From Cellvibrionales bacterium (GTDB lineage: Bacteria; Pseudomonadota; Gammaproteobacteria; Pseudomonadales; JAHEGP01), in the NCBI GenBank assembly GCA_024645065.1, contig JAHEGP010000028.1:1-19013 (forward strand): a stretch of 19,013 nucleotides of DNA. Direction: 5' to 3'. The translations under genes and the position numbers were made by a program. Positions within the stretch are counted from its first letter, which is position 1, and each line of letters starts with the position of its first letter. Of the stretch, positions 6,260-13,821 are shown in pieces. The notes under the pieces were generated by a model. That model saw only the letters and a program-made list of their open reading frames with translations, had not been told where the DNA came from and searched no databases.

Positions 6260-9200
6260 CCTTATCCAGTTCTGCCTGAGCCAGCGCCTGCTGGTTTTGC
6301 TGCTGGCGGCATTGTTACTGGGCCTGGGCTATTACAGTGTGCGCAGCCTGCCAATCGACGCTTTCCCGGATATCTCTCCCACCCAGGTCAAGCTGATTAT
6401 CAAGGCACCGGGGATGACCCCCGAAGAAGTCGAATCGCAAATCACCTTTCCCGTAGAAGTGGAACTCCTGGGCATTCCACGGCAGCGCCTGTTGCGCTCG
6501 ATCGCCAAGTATGCGCTGACCGATATTACGATTGATTTCGAGGAGGGCACCGACGTCTATTGGGCCCGGCAACAGGTTGCAGAGCGGCTTGCCACGGTCT
6601 GGGAAAAGCTGCCGGCCGGGGTAAGCGGCGGCCTGGCTCCCCTGAGCACGCCCCTTGGCGACATGTTTATGTTCACCGTTGAGGGCGAGGCCTACAGTTT
6701 GACCGAGCGGCGCAAATTGCTCGACTGGGTGATTCGGCCGGCCCTGCGAACCGTTGCCGGGGTAGCCGATGTCAATGCCCTCGGGGGCTTTGTTGAAACC
6801 TGGCAGGTGGTGCCCCAGCCCGCTGCCATGGTTGCCAGTGGCGTTGCACTGGAACAAATTGCAGCTGCCCTGCGGGACAATAATCGCAGTGATGGTGCCG
6901 GTCGATTCGAGGTGGGGACCGACGTGGTGCTGGTGCGACTCGATGGTCGGTATCGCGGGCCAGAAGATATCCTGGCAACGCGCATCCCGACTAACAGTGG
7001 CGCCAGTGTGCGCCTGGGTGATATCGCTGAAGTGCGCAGCGCCTCCCTCGAGCGCTATGGTTCGGTTACCCAGGATGGCGAAGCGGAGGCGGTGCAGGGC
7101 CTGATCATCGGTTTGCGTGGTGCCAACGCCAGCGACGTGGTTGCCGGGGTCAAGGCAAAATTGCAGGCTATCAGCGCCGCGCTGCCGCCGGGAGTCGAAA
7201 TCCAGCCATTTTACGATCGCAGCGAACTGGTCAACCGCTCTATCGGCATGGTTACAAAGGTGCTGGTAGAAGCGATCATCCTGGTGCTGATTATCCTTTT
7301 CCTGTTCCTGGGGGAAGCGAGATCGGCACTGGTGGTAGCCTGTATCCTGCCGCTCGCAGCCATGGCCACGTTTGCCGGTATGCATCAACTGCAGATGTCC
7401 GCCAACCTGATGAGCCTTGGCGGCCTCGCCATTGCGATCGGCATTCTGGTGGATGCCGCGGTAGTGGTGGTGGAGAATATTGTCGCGCACCTGGCGCAGG
7501 GGGGCAGTAAACTGCCGGGTCTGCATCGCATCTACCGCGCGGTGAGTGACGTGGCGCTGCCGGTGGTCAGTGGCATTGCCATCATTATCGTCGTATTCCT
7601 GCCGCTGCTCTCCCTGCAGGGGCTGGAAGGCAAACTGTTTCGACCAGTGGCAAGCACCATCGTGATTGCGTTATCCGCATCGCTGTTGTTGTCGCTGACG
7701 GTTATCCCGGTCATCGCGTCATTCTTGCTGGGTAATGTCCCCCACGCACAGCCCTGGTTGCCGCGGCAGCTGGCGCACTATTACCGGCCTTTACTGAGCG
7801 GCGCGCTTGCCAAACCCGGGCCGGTATACCTGTTGGCGGTATTGCTGGCGATCTTGGCCGTGCTGGGTTTCTGGCAGGTGGGCAAAACCTTCATGCCGAC
7901 CATGGACGAGGGTGACCTGATTATCCAGTTGGAGAAGCACCCGTCCATTTCACTGCAGGAGTCGACGCGGATTGATTTGCAGGTAGAAAAGCACCTGTTG
8001 GCGACGGTGCCTGAGATTTTGCGGGTGGTGGCACGAACGGGCTCGGATGAGCTGGGTATGGATCCAATGGGTCTGAATGAAACCGATCTGTTTCTGGTAT
8101 TGGCCCCGCCTCAGCAGTGGGAGGTTGCCAGTAAAAGCGCATTGATCGACAAGATCCGGGGCAAGCTGAAAGTATTCCACGGTATCAATTATGGATTTAC
8201 CCAGCCGATCGATATGCGAGTCGCAGAGATGCTGACGGGAAGCCGCGGTGACGTTGCGGTGAAGATTTTCGGCCAGGAGATTGCCGAAATCAATCGCCTG
8301 GCAACGGCGGTGGCCAAAGTGCTGGGCGCGGTTCCGGGCAACGAGGATGTGTTTGCCGCCCTCAACGAGGGCGTACAATATGTCGTTGTCGAGCCGAGGC
8401 GTAGCCTGGCCAACGACCTCGGTCTGTCAATGAACGATGCCGCGGCCATATTGCGCTGGCAGTTGGAAGGTAGCGTCGTCACCGAACTGATTGAAAGCCC
8501 GGCTCGGGTTCCGGTGTTGCTGCGTGCTGATGCCCAGGCTGGAGACCCGGTGCAATCCCTGGCCAATCGTATGGTATCCCTCGGCTCCGGACGGATGGTG
8601 CCGCTGGCGACAGTTGCCGATGTCAGTCTCAGCGAGGGACCGGTGTCGATACGCAGGGAGCAGGGCCAACGCTTCGGTGTCGTCAGGACCAATGTCAGCG
8701 GGCGCGATCTCGTCGGTTTCGTCGATGAGGCGCGACAATTATTGCAACAACAGGTGAATTTTCCACCGGGCTACCGTGTCGAGTGGGGTGGGGAGTTTGA
8801 AAACCAGCAGCGCGCCAGCGCCCGCCTCATGGTCATGGTACCGGTGGCACTGGGGCTCATTATGTTGCTGCTGTTTGTGACATTTGCCAGCGTGCGCCGG
8901 GCTGTGATCGTTTTTATCAATATTCCCTTCGCTATGAGTGGTGGCGTTCTGGCGCTATGGTTGTCGGGGGAGTATTTATCGGTGCCGGCAACAGTGGGCT
9001 TCATAGCCCTGCTCGGGATCGCGGTGCTCAATGGCGTGGTGCTGGTCAGCTGTTTTCGTCAGCTCGAGGCGCGTGGACTGCCACTCTCCGAAGTGGTACT
9101 GGAGGGCACGATGCGGCGTTTGCGTCCGGTATTGATGACGGCATCCATCGCTGCACTCGGGCTGGCGCCTTTTTTATTCGCCAGTGGTCCGGGAGCGGAA

Positions 9201-9317
9201 ATCCAGAGGCCCCTGGCAATTGTCGTGATCGGGGGGCTGGTCAGTTCCACCCTGCTCACCCTGTTACTGCTGCCCGTGGTGTACCGCCGCTTTTCCCGGG
9301 AGACTGGTTATGCCTGA
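6249..9317 (+). CDS. heavy-metal efflux RND pump, CzcA/CusA family
   Basis: A 1022-residue inner membrane pump of full RND length, of the heavy-metal (HME) branch. Signatures are LPIDAFPDISPTQV near residues 34-47, LGGFVETWQV (178-187), and DPMG and TQPIDMRVAEMLTG in the porter domain. Membrane blocks lie at about 11-30, 335-490 and 525-545, with a second C-terminal set from about residue 865 on. TM4 reads AIGILVDAAVVVVEN (396-410): D402 and E409 are kept, but the first acidic position of the Zn/Co/Cd-type motif (DFG...DGA) is alanine, as in the Cu/Ag pump CusA. The porter region otherwise resembles CzcA and does not show CusA's methionine positions, so the metal is open. I chose the ATG at 6249 (purine-rich GGCGAGGCGGG upstream) over the in-frame TTG at 6231. 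Confidence 0.93.
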   Translation: MLNSLIQFCLSQRLLVLLLAALLLGLGYYSVRSLPIDAFPDISPTQVKLIIKAPGMTPEEVESQITFPVEVELLGIPRQRLLRSIAKYALTDITIDFEEGTDVYWARQQVAERLATVWEKLPAGVSGGLAPLSTPLGDMFMFTVEGEAYSLTERRKLLDWVIRPALRTVAGVADVNALGGFVETWQVVPQPAAMVASGVALEQIAAALRDNNRSDGAGRFEVGTDVVLVRLDGRYRGPEDILATRIPTNSGASVRLGDIAEVRSASLERYGSVTQDGEAEAVQGLIIGLRGANASDVVAGVKAKLQAISAALPPGVEIQPFYDRSELVNRSIGMVTKVLVEAIILVLIILFLFLGEARSALVVACILPLAAMATFAGMHQLQMSANLMSLGGLAIAIGILVDAAVVVVENIVAHLAQGGSKLPGLHRIYRAVSDVALPVVSGIAIIIVVFLPLLSLQGLEGKLFRPVASTIVIALSASLLLSLTVIPVIASFLLGNVPHAQPWLPRQLAHYYRPLLSGALAKPGPVYLLAVLLAILAVLGFWQVGKTFMPTMDEGDLIIQLEKHPSISLQESTRIDLQVEKHLLATVPEILRVVARTGSDELGMDPMGLNETDLFLVLAPPQQWEVASKSALIDKIRGKLKVFHGINYGFTQPIDMRVAEMLTGSRGDVAVKIFGQEIAEINRLATAVAKVLGAVPGNEDVFAALNEGVQYVVVEPRRSLANDLGLSMNDAAAILRWQLEGSVVTELIESPARVPVLLRADAQAGDPVQSLANRMVSLGSGRMVPLATVADVSLSEGPVSIRREQGQRFGVVRTNVSGRDLVGFVDEARQLLQQQVNFPPGYRVEWGGEFENQQRASARLMVMVPVALGLIMLLLFVTFASVRRAVIVFINIPFAMSGGVLALWLSGEYLSVPATVGFIALLGIAVLNGVVLVSCFRQLEARGLPLSEVVLEGTMRRLRPVLMTASIAALGLAPFLFASGPGAEIQRPLAIVVIGGLVSSTLLTLLLLPVVYRRFSRETGYA

Positions 9318-9615
9318 ATCATTGCTGTGCCTGAATATCGCTACCGAGCTCGAGCAGGATATGGTTGACTGGTTGCTGGAGCGCGACGACGTGGCCGGAT
9401 TTACCAGCATGGCGTGTTCTGGCCACGGCGAGCAGCACTTGCTGCAAAGTATCGCGGAGCATGTAGCGGGTAAATCCCGGCGGATCCAGATGCAGGTGAA
9501 GTTGAGCAGCGCCGTGGAGGCATCGCTACTGAATGACCTCGCTGCCGAGTTTGGCGGTGCCGACGTGATGTATTGGGTTTTACCGCTAAGCGGTTCAGGC
9601 AATCTCAATAAGTAG
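9310..9615 (+). CDS. DUF3240 family protein, PII/CutA-like accessory of metal RND pumps
   Basis: A 101-residue soluble protein without signal peptide or membrane segment. It matches my memory of DUF3240 (PF11582): an N-terminal strand (LLCLNIATELEQDMVDWLLE), a GFTSMACSGHGEQH segment, then VAGKSRRIQMQVKL and a closing VMYWVLPLSG. DUF3240 proteins are small ferredoxin-like, PII/CutA1-resembling proteins repeatedly found beside CzcA-type pumps; no biochemical role is established that I know of. The ATG overlaps the pump stop by 8 bp, and the response regulator gene follows after 6 bp. A cytoplasmic metal- or nucleotide-sensing role on the pump is an attractive inference from the coupling. The GHGEQH stretch and C36 could bind metal. 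Confidence 0.8.
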   Translation: MPESLLCLNIATELEQDMVDWLLERDDVAGFTSMACSGHGEQHLLQSIAEHVAGKSRRIQMQVKLSSAVEASLLNDLAAEFGGADVMYWVLPLSGSGNLNK

Positions 9616-9621
9616 TGAACA

Positions 9622-10284
9622 ATGCGAATTTTGCTGGTTGAAGACAACAGGGTGCTGGCCCAGGGTATCAAGGCCGCCCTGTTGCGCGAGGGGCACGCAG
9701 TAGATCATGCCGCCACCAGTGCGGCCGCCGAGCATATTCTGGCAGCAGAACCTTTCGATGTCATGATCCTCGACCTGGGTCTACCGGACGAGGACGGCCT
9801 GGCCTTGCTGCGGCGCCTGCGGCAGCGTGGTAATACGGTGGCGGTGCTTATTTTGACCGCCCGGGATAGCCTCGACGACAAGGTGCGGGGTCTCGACCTC
9901 GGTGGCGACGATTATCTGACCAAGCCCTTCGAGCAGCAGGAACTTTTTGCCCGCCTGCGGGTATTGGAGCGGCGCAAAACGGCGGCGGGAAGCTCGCAGT
10001 TGACTCTCGGTGCCCTGCGGATGGATCTCAATACCCACCAGCTGTATATCGATGACCAGCCGGTGACGCTGGCCCGTCGCGAGTTTGCCCTGTTGCGCGT
10101 GCTGGCCGAGCAACCTGGCCGGGTTTACTCGAGGGAGGAGTTGGAGCAGAAGCTGTACAGCCTGGATGGGGCGCTTAGCAGCAATGCCATCGAAGTCCAC
10201 ATCCACAATCTGCGCAAGAAGTTGCCTGAGCAGCTTATTCGCAACGTCAGGGGTGTAGGCTATTACCTGAGCGCTGAGTCATGA
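9622..10284 (+). CDS. OmpR-family response regulator, QseB/PmrA-like
   Basis: A 220-residue two-component regulator. The receiver domain (1-115) has the acidic pocket E7/D8, phospho-acceptor D51 in MILDLGLPD, switch T79 in LILTARDS and K101 in LTKPFE. The winged-helix effector domain (about 125-218) contains VTLARREFALL, SREELEQKLYS, the SNAIEVHIHNLRKKL recognition-helix region and VRGVGYYL. These match the QseB/PmrA/TctD subgroup, whose members bind tandem TTAAG-type half-sites. The perfect CTTAAG-N5-CTTAAG repeat at 3814-3830, at the head of this operon, is its likely site. The stop overlaps the kinase start by ATGA. Phosphorylation by the next gene product is expected; the signal, presumably a metal ion, is not visible. 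Confidence 0.92.
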   Translation: MRILLVEDNRVLAQGIKAALLREGHAVDHAATSAAAEHILAAEPFDVMILDLGLPDEDGLALLRRLRQRGNTVAVLILTARDSLDDKVRGLDLGGDDYLTKPFEQQELFARLRVLERRKTAAGSSQLTLGALRMDLNTHQLYIDDQPVTLARREFALLRVLAEQPGRVYSREELEQKLYSLDGALSSNAIEVHIHNLRKKLPEQLIRNVRGVGYYLSAES

Positions 10285-11675
10285 AATCGATGCGGCAGTT
10301 CCTGCTGATCGCACTGTTGGCCACCATTGCGCTATTGGCTTTGCTGGAAAGTATCTGGAGTCATCGCCAGGGCATGCATGAAATAGACGAGGTATTCGAT
10401 GCCCAGCTGGCCCAGTATGCCAGAACGCTGCTGGGACTGGTCGACCATACCTCCGGACAAGCCAGTCTGCTCGAGCTCGAGCGCCGGCTCGCCGCCAGCG
10501 AGCGCTTCCATAGCCCCGAGCATCACCCGTATGAGGCGCAGCTGGGCTTCCAGGTTTGGTCCGATAGCGCCGAACTGCTCGGGAAATCTTCCAGTTTACC
10601 GCCGACCCAACTGGTCCCGCTGGAGGCGAGCTTCAGCGGCGCTGATGTCGACGGTCAGCCATGGCGTTTTTTTTCACTCCACGATGCCGAGCACGGGCGC
10701 TGGCTGGTGGCTGGCCAGAACAGCGCCGTTCGCAGCGAGCTTGCAGCCCGCTTTGCGTTGCATGACGTGTCCACCGCGCTGGCTCTGGCAGTGGCGCTGG
10801 GAGGGGCCGTCGTCATGATTATGCGCCTCGGCCTGGCACCGCTGGACAAGTTGGCGTGGCAGGTAGGCCAGCGTGACGCCGATGACCTGCGGCCCCTTGA
10901 CGGAGCGGCCCTGCCACGGGAGTTGCAGCCGCTGGCGAGTTCGATCAACGATGCCTTTGGTCTGCTGCAGAATGCGCTCGACAGGGAGAGGCAGTTTGCC
11001 AGCGATGCCGCCCATGAGTTGCGCACACCGGTAGCGATTATTCAGACCCAGCTGGAGAACGCCCTTGCGGAGTCGGGTGAAGCGGCTGAGCCAGCCCTGC
11101 GCTCGGCGCTGGAGGCCACGCGCTCGCTGGGCCAGTTGATTGGCCAATTGCTGGAGTTGGCGCGCCTGTCACCCGCGACTCAGCGCTCGAACCATAAGCC
11201 GGTCGAGCTAACCCGTCTGGTGGCAGAGCAGGTGGCCCACCATGTTTCGGCGATTGACGCAAAGCACCTGGACGTGTCGCTTGCGGGACAAGCCGGGGTG
11301 CAGGTGCAGGGCAATCCCCGGTTGCTAGCGATACTGGTACGGAATCTGCTGGACAATGCCATTAAATATACGCCCGACGCCGGAACCGTCGACATTGTGG
11401 TCAGGTCCCGGCAGTCAATGGTTGAGTTGAGCATCTGTGACAGCGGTCCCGGCATCCCGGCACAGCTGCGCCAGCGTGCACTTCAGCGCTTCTGCCGCTT
11501 GCCGCAGCAGCAAGCCGACGCAGGAGTTTCCGGCTCGGGGCTGGGCCTCGCTCTGGTGGAGATGATTGCGCGCATGCACCGCGCAACCCTGGATCTGGGA
11601 TCTGCCGAAACCGGCGGACTTGAGGTGACACTCCGGTTTCCGGGGACATCCCCGGCAGTCGATGCTGGCGACTAG
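10281..11675 (+). CDS. sensor histidine kinase, QseC/PmrB-like
   Basis: A 464-residue membrane kinase, partner of the preceding regulator. TM1 is at about residues 6-25. The periplasmic domain (about 28-160) opens with FDAQLAQYARTL, as in the two-component sensor N-terminal domain of QseC-type kinases. TM2 is at about 163-183, followed by a HAMP-like linker. The dimerisation/phosphoacceptor helix has H245 (FASDAAHELRTPVA). The ATPase domain has the N box N355/N359 (RNLLDNAIKY), G1 box DSGPGIP (387-393) and G2 box GSGLGLALV (418-426). The periplasmic part contains several histidines (for example FHSPEHHPYEAQ, 77-87) that could bind a metal. A run of eight T at 10667-10674 lies in the periplasmic domain. 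The stop codon shares a CTAG with the stop of the convergent transferase gene. Confidence 0.92.
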   Translation: MKSMRQFLLIALLATIALLALLESIWSHRQGMHEIDEVFDAQLAQYARTLLGLVDHTSGQASLLELERRLAASERFHSPEHHPYEAQLGFQVWSDSAELLGKSSSLPPTQLVPLEASFSGADVDGQPWRFFSLHDAEHGRWLVAGQNSAVRSELAARFALHDVSTALALAVALGGAVVMIMRLGLAPLDKLAWQVGQRDADDLRPLDGAALPRELQPLASSINDAFGLLQNALDRERQFASDAAHELRTPVAIIQTQLENALAESGEAAEPALRSALEATRSLGQLIGQLLELARLSPATQRSNHKPVELTRLVAEQVAHHVSAIDAKHLDVSLAGQAGVQVQGNPRLLAILVRNLLDNAIKYTPDAGTVDIVVRSRQSMVELSICDSGPGIPAQLRQRALQRFCRLPQQQADAGVSGSGLGLALVEMIARMHRATLDLGSAETGGLEVTLRFPGTSPAVDAGD

Positions 11676-12322
11676 AAGGCTACGCCGATGGTACCCTCTT
11701 CCCAGGGCGAATATTTTTGCATCACGGCGGCAAATAGCGGCGTCGCCAGTAACTGATCGAGCCAGCGCCCGGTAGCGGTGTAAGCGCTACTGTCGAACCA
11801 ATCCCTGTCGACCATCGCAAACTGGCGTATGAAAGGCAATATCGCCATATCGGCATAACCGGGCTTACTGCCGAACAGGTATTGGTTTTGTTGCAGCTGC
11901 CACTCCAGCCTGCGCACATAGGACTCGGCCTGGGCTCGATACCAGGTCGCGGGATGTTGTGGATGGCGATCGGCATATTTGTAACGATCCAGGGCCTGCT
12001 TGAAGGGGCCGTCGCAGGTCGCGATCAGGTTCCGGGCATTGTTCCGGGCATTGTGGCCAGCACTTTCGGCTCGTAGCCAGTCCGCCGGGTCGTGCTGCCC
12101 CAGGGCCCAGAGCATGATGTCCAGGCTTTCATCAATGACCTTGCCGTTGTTCTGCAGCAGCACTGGCACGGTCGCCTTGGCAGAGGCCCGCAGCAATGAG
12201 GGCGGCTTGTTGCGCAGTGCGACCTCGCGCAGTTCTACCCTGGTACCACTGTACCTGATCGCGAGGCGCGCGCGAATGGCATAGGGGCAGCGTCGAAATG
12301 AATAGAGTACCGGGTTTGTCAT
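11672..12322 (-). CDS. glutathione S-transferase family protein
   Basis: A 216-residue cytosolic protein with an N-terminal thioredoxin-like domain: LYSFRRCPYAIRARLAI, with C12-P13-Y14 as in omega/beta-type transferases and Grx2, then cis-proline ATVPVLL and DESLDIM contacting glutathione. The C-terminal all-helical domain contains LFGSKPGYADMAILPFI, the capping motif with conserved Asp. A catalytic cysteine instead of Tyr/Ser suggests thiol transfer or reduction of glutathionyl substrates rather than classical conjugation. The frame extends upstream to 12388, but the family N-terminus fits the ATG at 12322; no strong ribosome site is seen. It converges on the sensor kinase with overlapping stops. 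A perfect 12-bp tandem repeat in the gene (12029-12052) doubles the residues N-A-R-N. Confidence 0.88.
   Translation of the reverse strand: MTNPVLYSFRRCPYAIRARLAIRYSGTRVELREVALRNKPPSLLRASAKATVPVLLQNNGKVIDESLDIMLWALGQHDPADWLRAESAGHNARNNARNLIATCDGPFKQALDRYKYADRHPQHPATWYRAQAESYVRRLEWQLQQNQYLFGSKPGYADMAILPFIRQFAMVDRDWFDSSAYTATGRWLDQLLATPLFAAVMQKYSPWEEGTIGVAF
12029..12052. repeat. 12-bp perfect tandem repeat inside the transferase gene
   Basis: GTTCCGGGCATT occurs twice without interruption (12029-12040 and 12041-12052). Being a multiple of three, it keeps the frame and adds four residues to a helical linker of the transferase. It looks like a slippage duplication. Confidence 0.85.
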
Positions 12323-12537
12323 TGTGAGGTCGTTTCCCGCTCCTGCAGTGGATGTCTTGACTGGCACGCGAGCCCTTGCTGGCTGCAACAGCCTCTATGA
12401 TCCGATAAGCCTCCTGCAAAATCATGCCCGCGTAGCTGAAATTGCGATTGCCAAAGAGTTTTGGCTGCTACCTTTAAGTGAGGGTGTTGGCTGTGTCATG
12501 ATAGTGATCAAATAACCGAACTGATTGGAGGTTTACC

Positions 12538-12900
12538 GTGGCTGCTCAGAACTCCTATACCAAGCTGGAACGAGAGGTGCTGCCCGCTTTGCGCGAAAAG
12601 CTCAACCATGCCGAGTCGGTTGAAGATGCCAAGAAGTTCTTTGTCCAGGAGGTGACGGTGCTCCTGCAGCAGGTATTCGAGAATGAGCTGACCATCAACT
12701 ACGAGGACATTCGGCTCATGCCGGAGGCCGCGCCCTATTACGAGTTGCTGGGCGAATTGGCAGTCAATCCCGCTATCAAGCGTGAGTTCGCAGAGTCAGA
12801 CCTGGATGAAATCCTCCAGCGAATCGGTCAGCAGGCCGCGCATCGCTATACGCACCTGGCAGGGAATCCGGCAAAAACCCAGTCCAAGATACGCCGTTAG
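12538..12900 (+). CDS. hypothetical protein, 120 residues, family not recognised
   Basis: Begins at a GTG with a near-ideal ribosome site (TTGGAGG, 12525-12531, 6 nt away), which makes it very likely a real gene. The product is soluble, charged and largely helical, with no signal peptide, membrane segment or cysteine. The first half (KLEREVLPALREKLNHAES, residues 9-27) is amphipathic and may pack as a helical hairpin with FFVQEVTVLLQQVFENEL (34-51). The tail is basic (KTQSKIRR). The 215 bp upstream (12323-12537) hold no other supportable gene and no convincing promoter. The next gene, an NTF2-fold protein, follows in the same direction after 75 bp and could be co-transcribed. I recognise no family and assign no function. 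Confidence 0.7.
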   Translation: MAAQNSYTKLEREVLPALREKLNHAESVEDAKKFFVQEVTVLLQQVFENELTINYEDIRLMPEAAPYYELLGELAVNPAIKREFAESDLDEILQRIGQQAAHRYTHLAGNPAKTQSKIRR

Positions 12901-12975
12901 CTGCGGTCCGCCCGGCGTGTTGATTCCTGATCATGTTAACAAGCCCTGCAATTCACGGATACCGAGTACCCTGTT

Positions 12976-13392
12976 ATGAACCCTAGGCAAGCTGCAGTGG
13001 CAAAGCTTCTGGCGTGCATGGAGCAGCTCGATATCGAAGGCGCGCTGACGGTATTCAACGAGAGCGCGCTGTACCAGGATATTGCGGTGGAGCCGGAGGC
13101 CGCCTGCGGGATTGAGCAGATTCGATTCAAGCTGGAAATCGGGTTTGCGGAGCTTAGCGGAATAGCCATGCAGGTGGCTGCCCTGGATGAAGTGGCGAAC
13201 AAGGTGTATGTGGAGCGTCAGCAGGTATTGCAGTTCAAGCGTGGTGAACAGGTGGAACTACCCATAGTGTCGGTATTCGAGTTCGACCTGAAGGACAAAA
13301 TCCTGTTCTGGCGCGAGTATTGGGATTCCGCCACGCTTTACGAGCAACTGCCACAGTACTACCTGGATTATCTGTCTTCGTTGGGTGCCTGA
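12976..13392 (+). CDS. NTF2-like / limonene-epoxide-hydrolase-fold protein
   Basis: A 138-residue cone-shaped alpha+beta protein of the SnoaL/NTF2 superfamily. The opening helix (MEQLDIEGALTVFNESALYQD), the central VYVERQQVLQF strand and the closing LPIVSVFEFDLKDKILFWREYWD match limonene-1,2-epoxide hydrolase and its relatives. In that enzyme the triad is Asp-Arg-Asp, the first two within an E-R-x-D strand. Here R81 and the final D117 are kept, but the strand reads E-R-Q-Q, so the central Asp is Q83. Epoxide hydrolysis by the known mechanism is therefore doubtful, and a binding role or another reaction is possible. The ribosome site is poor. Fold call firm, activity unknown. Confidence 0.75.
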   Translation: MNPRQAAVAKLLACMEQLDIEGALTVFNESALYQDIAVEPEAACGIEQIRFKLEIGFAELSGIAMQVAALDEVANKVYVERQQVLQFKRGEQVELPIVSVFEFDLKDKILFWREYWDSATLYEQLPQYYLDYLSSLGA

Positions 13393-13408
13393 GGCGGCGC
13401 CGGGATTG

Positions 13409-13648
13409 TCACTGTTTCGACGCCCATATCGCCAGCTTGTGACGCATCGATTTTTGCGACACCTGGTCCTCCGGAAGCGGTTGTATCACATTGTCGTGCA
13501 CCAGCAGGCGATAGATATAGAGAATTTTCTCGCTGGATGAGTCGGTGGGTTCAAATTCCACCACACCCCGCGCCTCGCCATATTTTACGCCCAGCTCAAT
13601 AGCCTTTTTTACCAGCTCATTTTCATTTTTAAGTTTTTTGGAGCTCAT
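13409..13648 (-). CDS. small conserved protein, probably DUF5062 family
   Basis: A 79-residue basic cytosolic protein: KKLKNENELVKKAIELGVKYGEARG, then EKILYIYRLLVHDNVIQPL and a C-terminal MRHKLAIWASKQ. These three blocks match what I recall of DUF5062 proteins of marine gammaproteobacteria (Vibrio, Shewanella, Marinobacter); the function is unknown. The start codon overlaps the stop of a small upstream ORF with a signal-peptide-like N-terminus (ATGA), so translation may be coupled; no independent strong ribosome site precedes it. It converges on the NTF2-fold gene with 16 bp between stops. Confidence 0.7.
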   Translation of the reverse strand: MSSKKLKNENELVKKAIELGVKYGEARGVVEFEPTDSSSEKILYIYRLLVHDNVIQPLPEDQVSQKSMRHKLAIWASKQ

Positions 13649-13809
13649 CGCCTGGTGTCGCCCTCTAAAGCCGGGTAATGCTGCCTGTGAAAAGCAGGGC
13701 CTTGGGTTGTCCGCGACGTTTGGCCGCGATGGCTGCTTGTGGCAGGGCTGGAAAGGAGCATGATCAGGGGTAGAACAAAAGCAGCAGTTTGCTTGTTGCA
13801 GCTTGTCAT
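13645..13809 (-). CDS. possible small secreted peptide (54 residues) coupled to the DUF5062 gene
   Basis: From the ATG at 13809 a 54-residue ORF begins MTSCNKQTAAFVLPLIMLLSS, a positive n-region followed by a hydrophobic core, then PATSS, which fits signal-peptidase cleavage. The remainder is short, polar and rich in H, R, T and Q. GAGG stands 5 nt before the ATG, and the stop (TGA) overlaps the next start as ATGA, the usual sign of translational coupling. No family is recognised. It could be a tiny periplasmic peptide, a leader peptide controlling the next gene, or a chance ORF. The same frame is open up to 13875 but without a better start. Confidence 0.4.
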   Translation of the reverse strand: MTSCNKQTAAFVLPLIMLLSSPATSSHRGQTSRTTQGPAFHRQHYPALEGDTRR

Positions 13810-13821
13810 ACTCACCTCAAC

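Noticed and set aside
6315..7526. 403-codon open frame on the minus strand opposite the RND pump
   Set aside because: It mirrors a strongly conserved pump-coding sequence in GC-rich DNA. Its translation is rich in H, Q and G without domain character, so it is a shadow of the real gene.
12324..12515. 63-codon plus-strand ORF upstream of the orphan gene
   Set aside because: It starts inside the transferase start region, has no ribosome site and shows no protein-like pattern.
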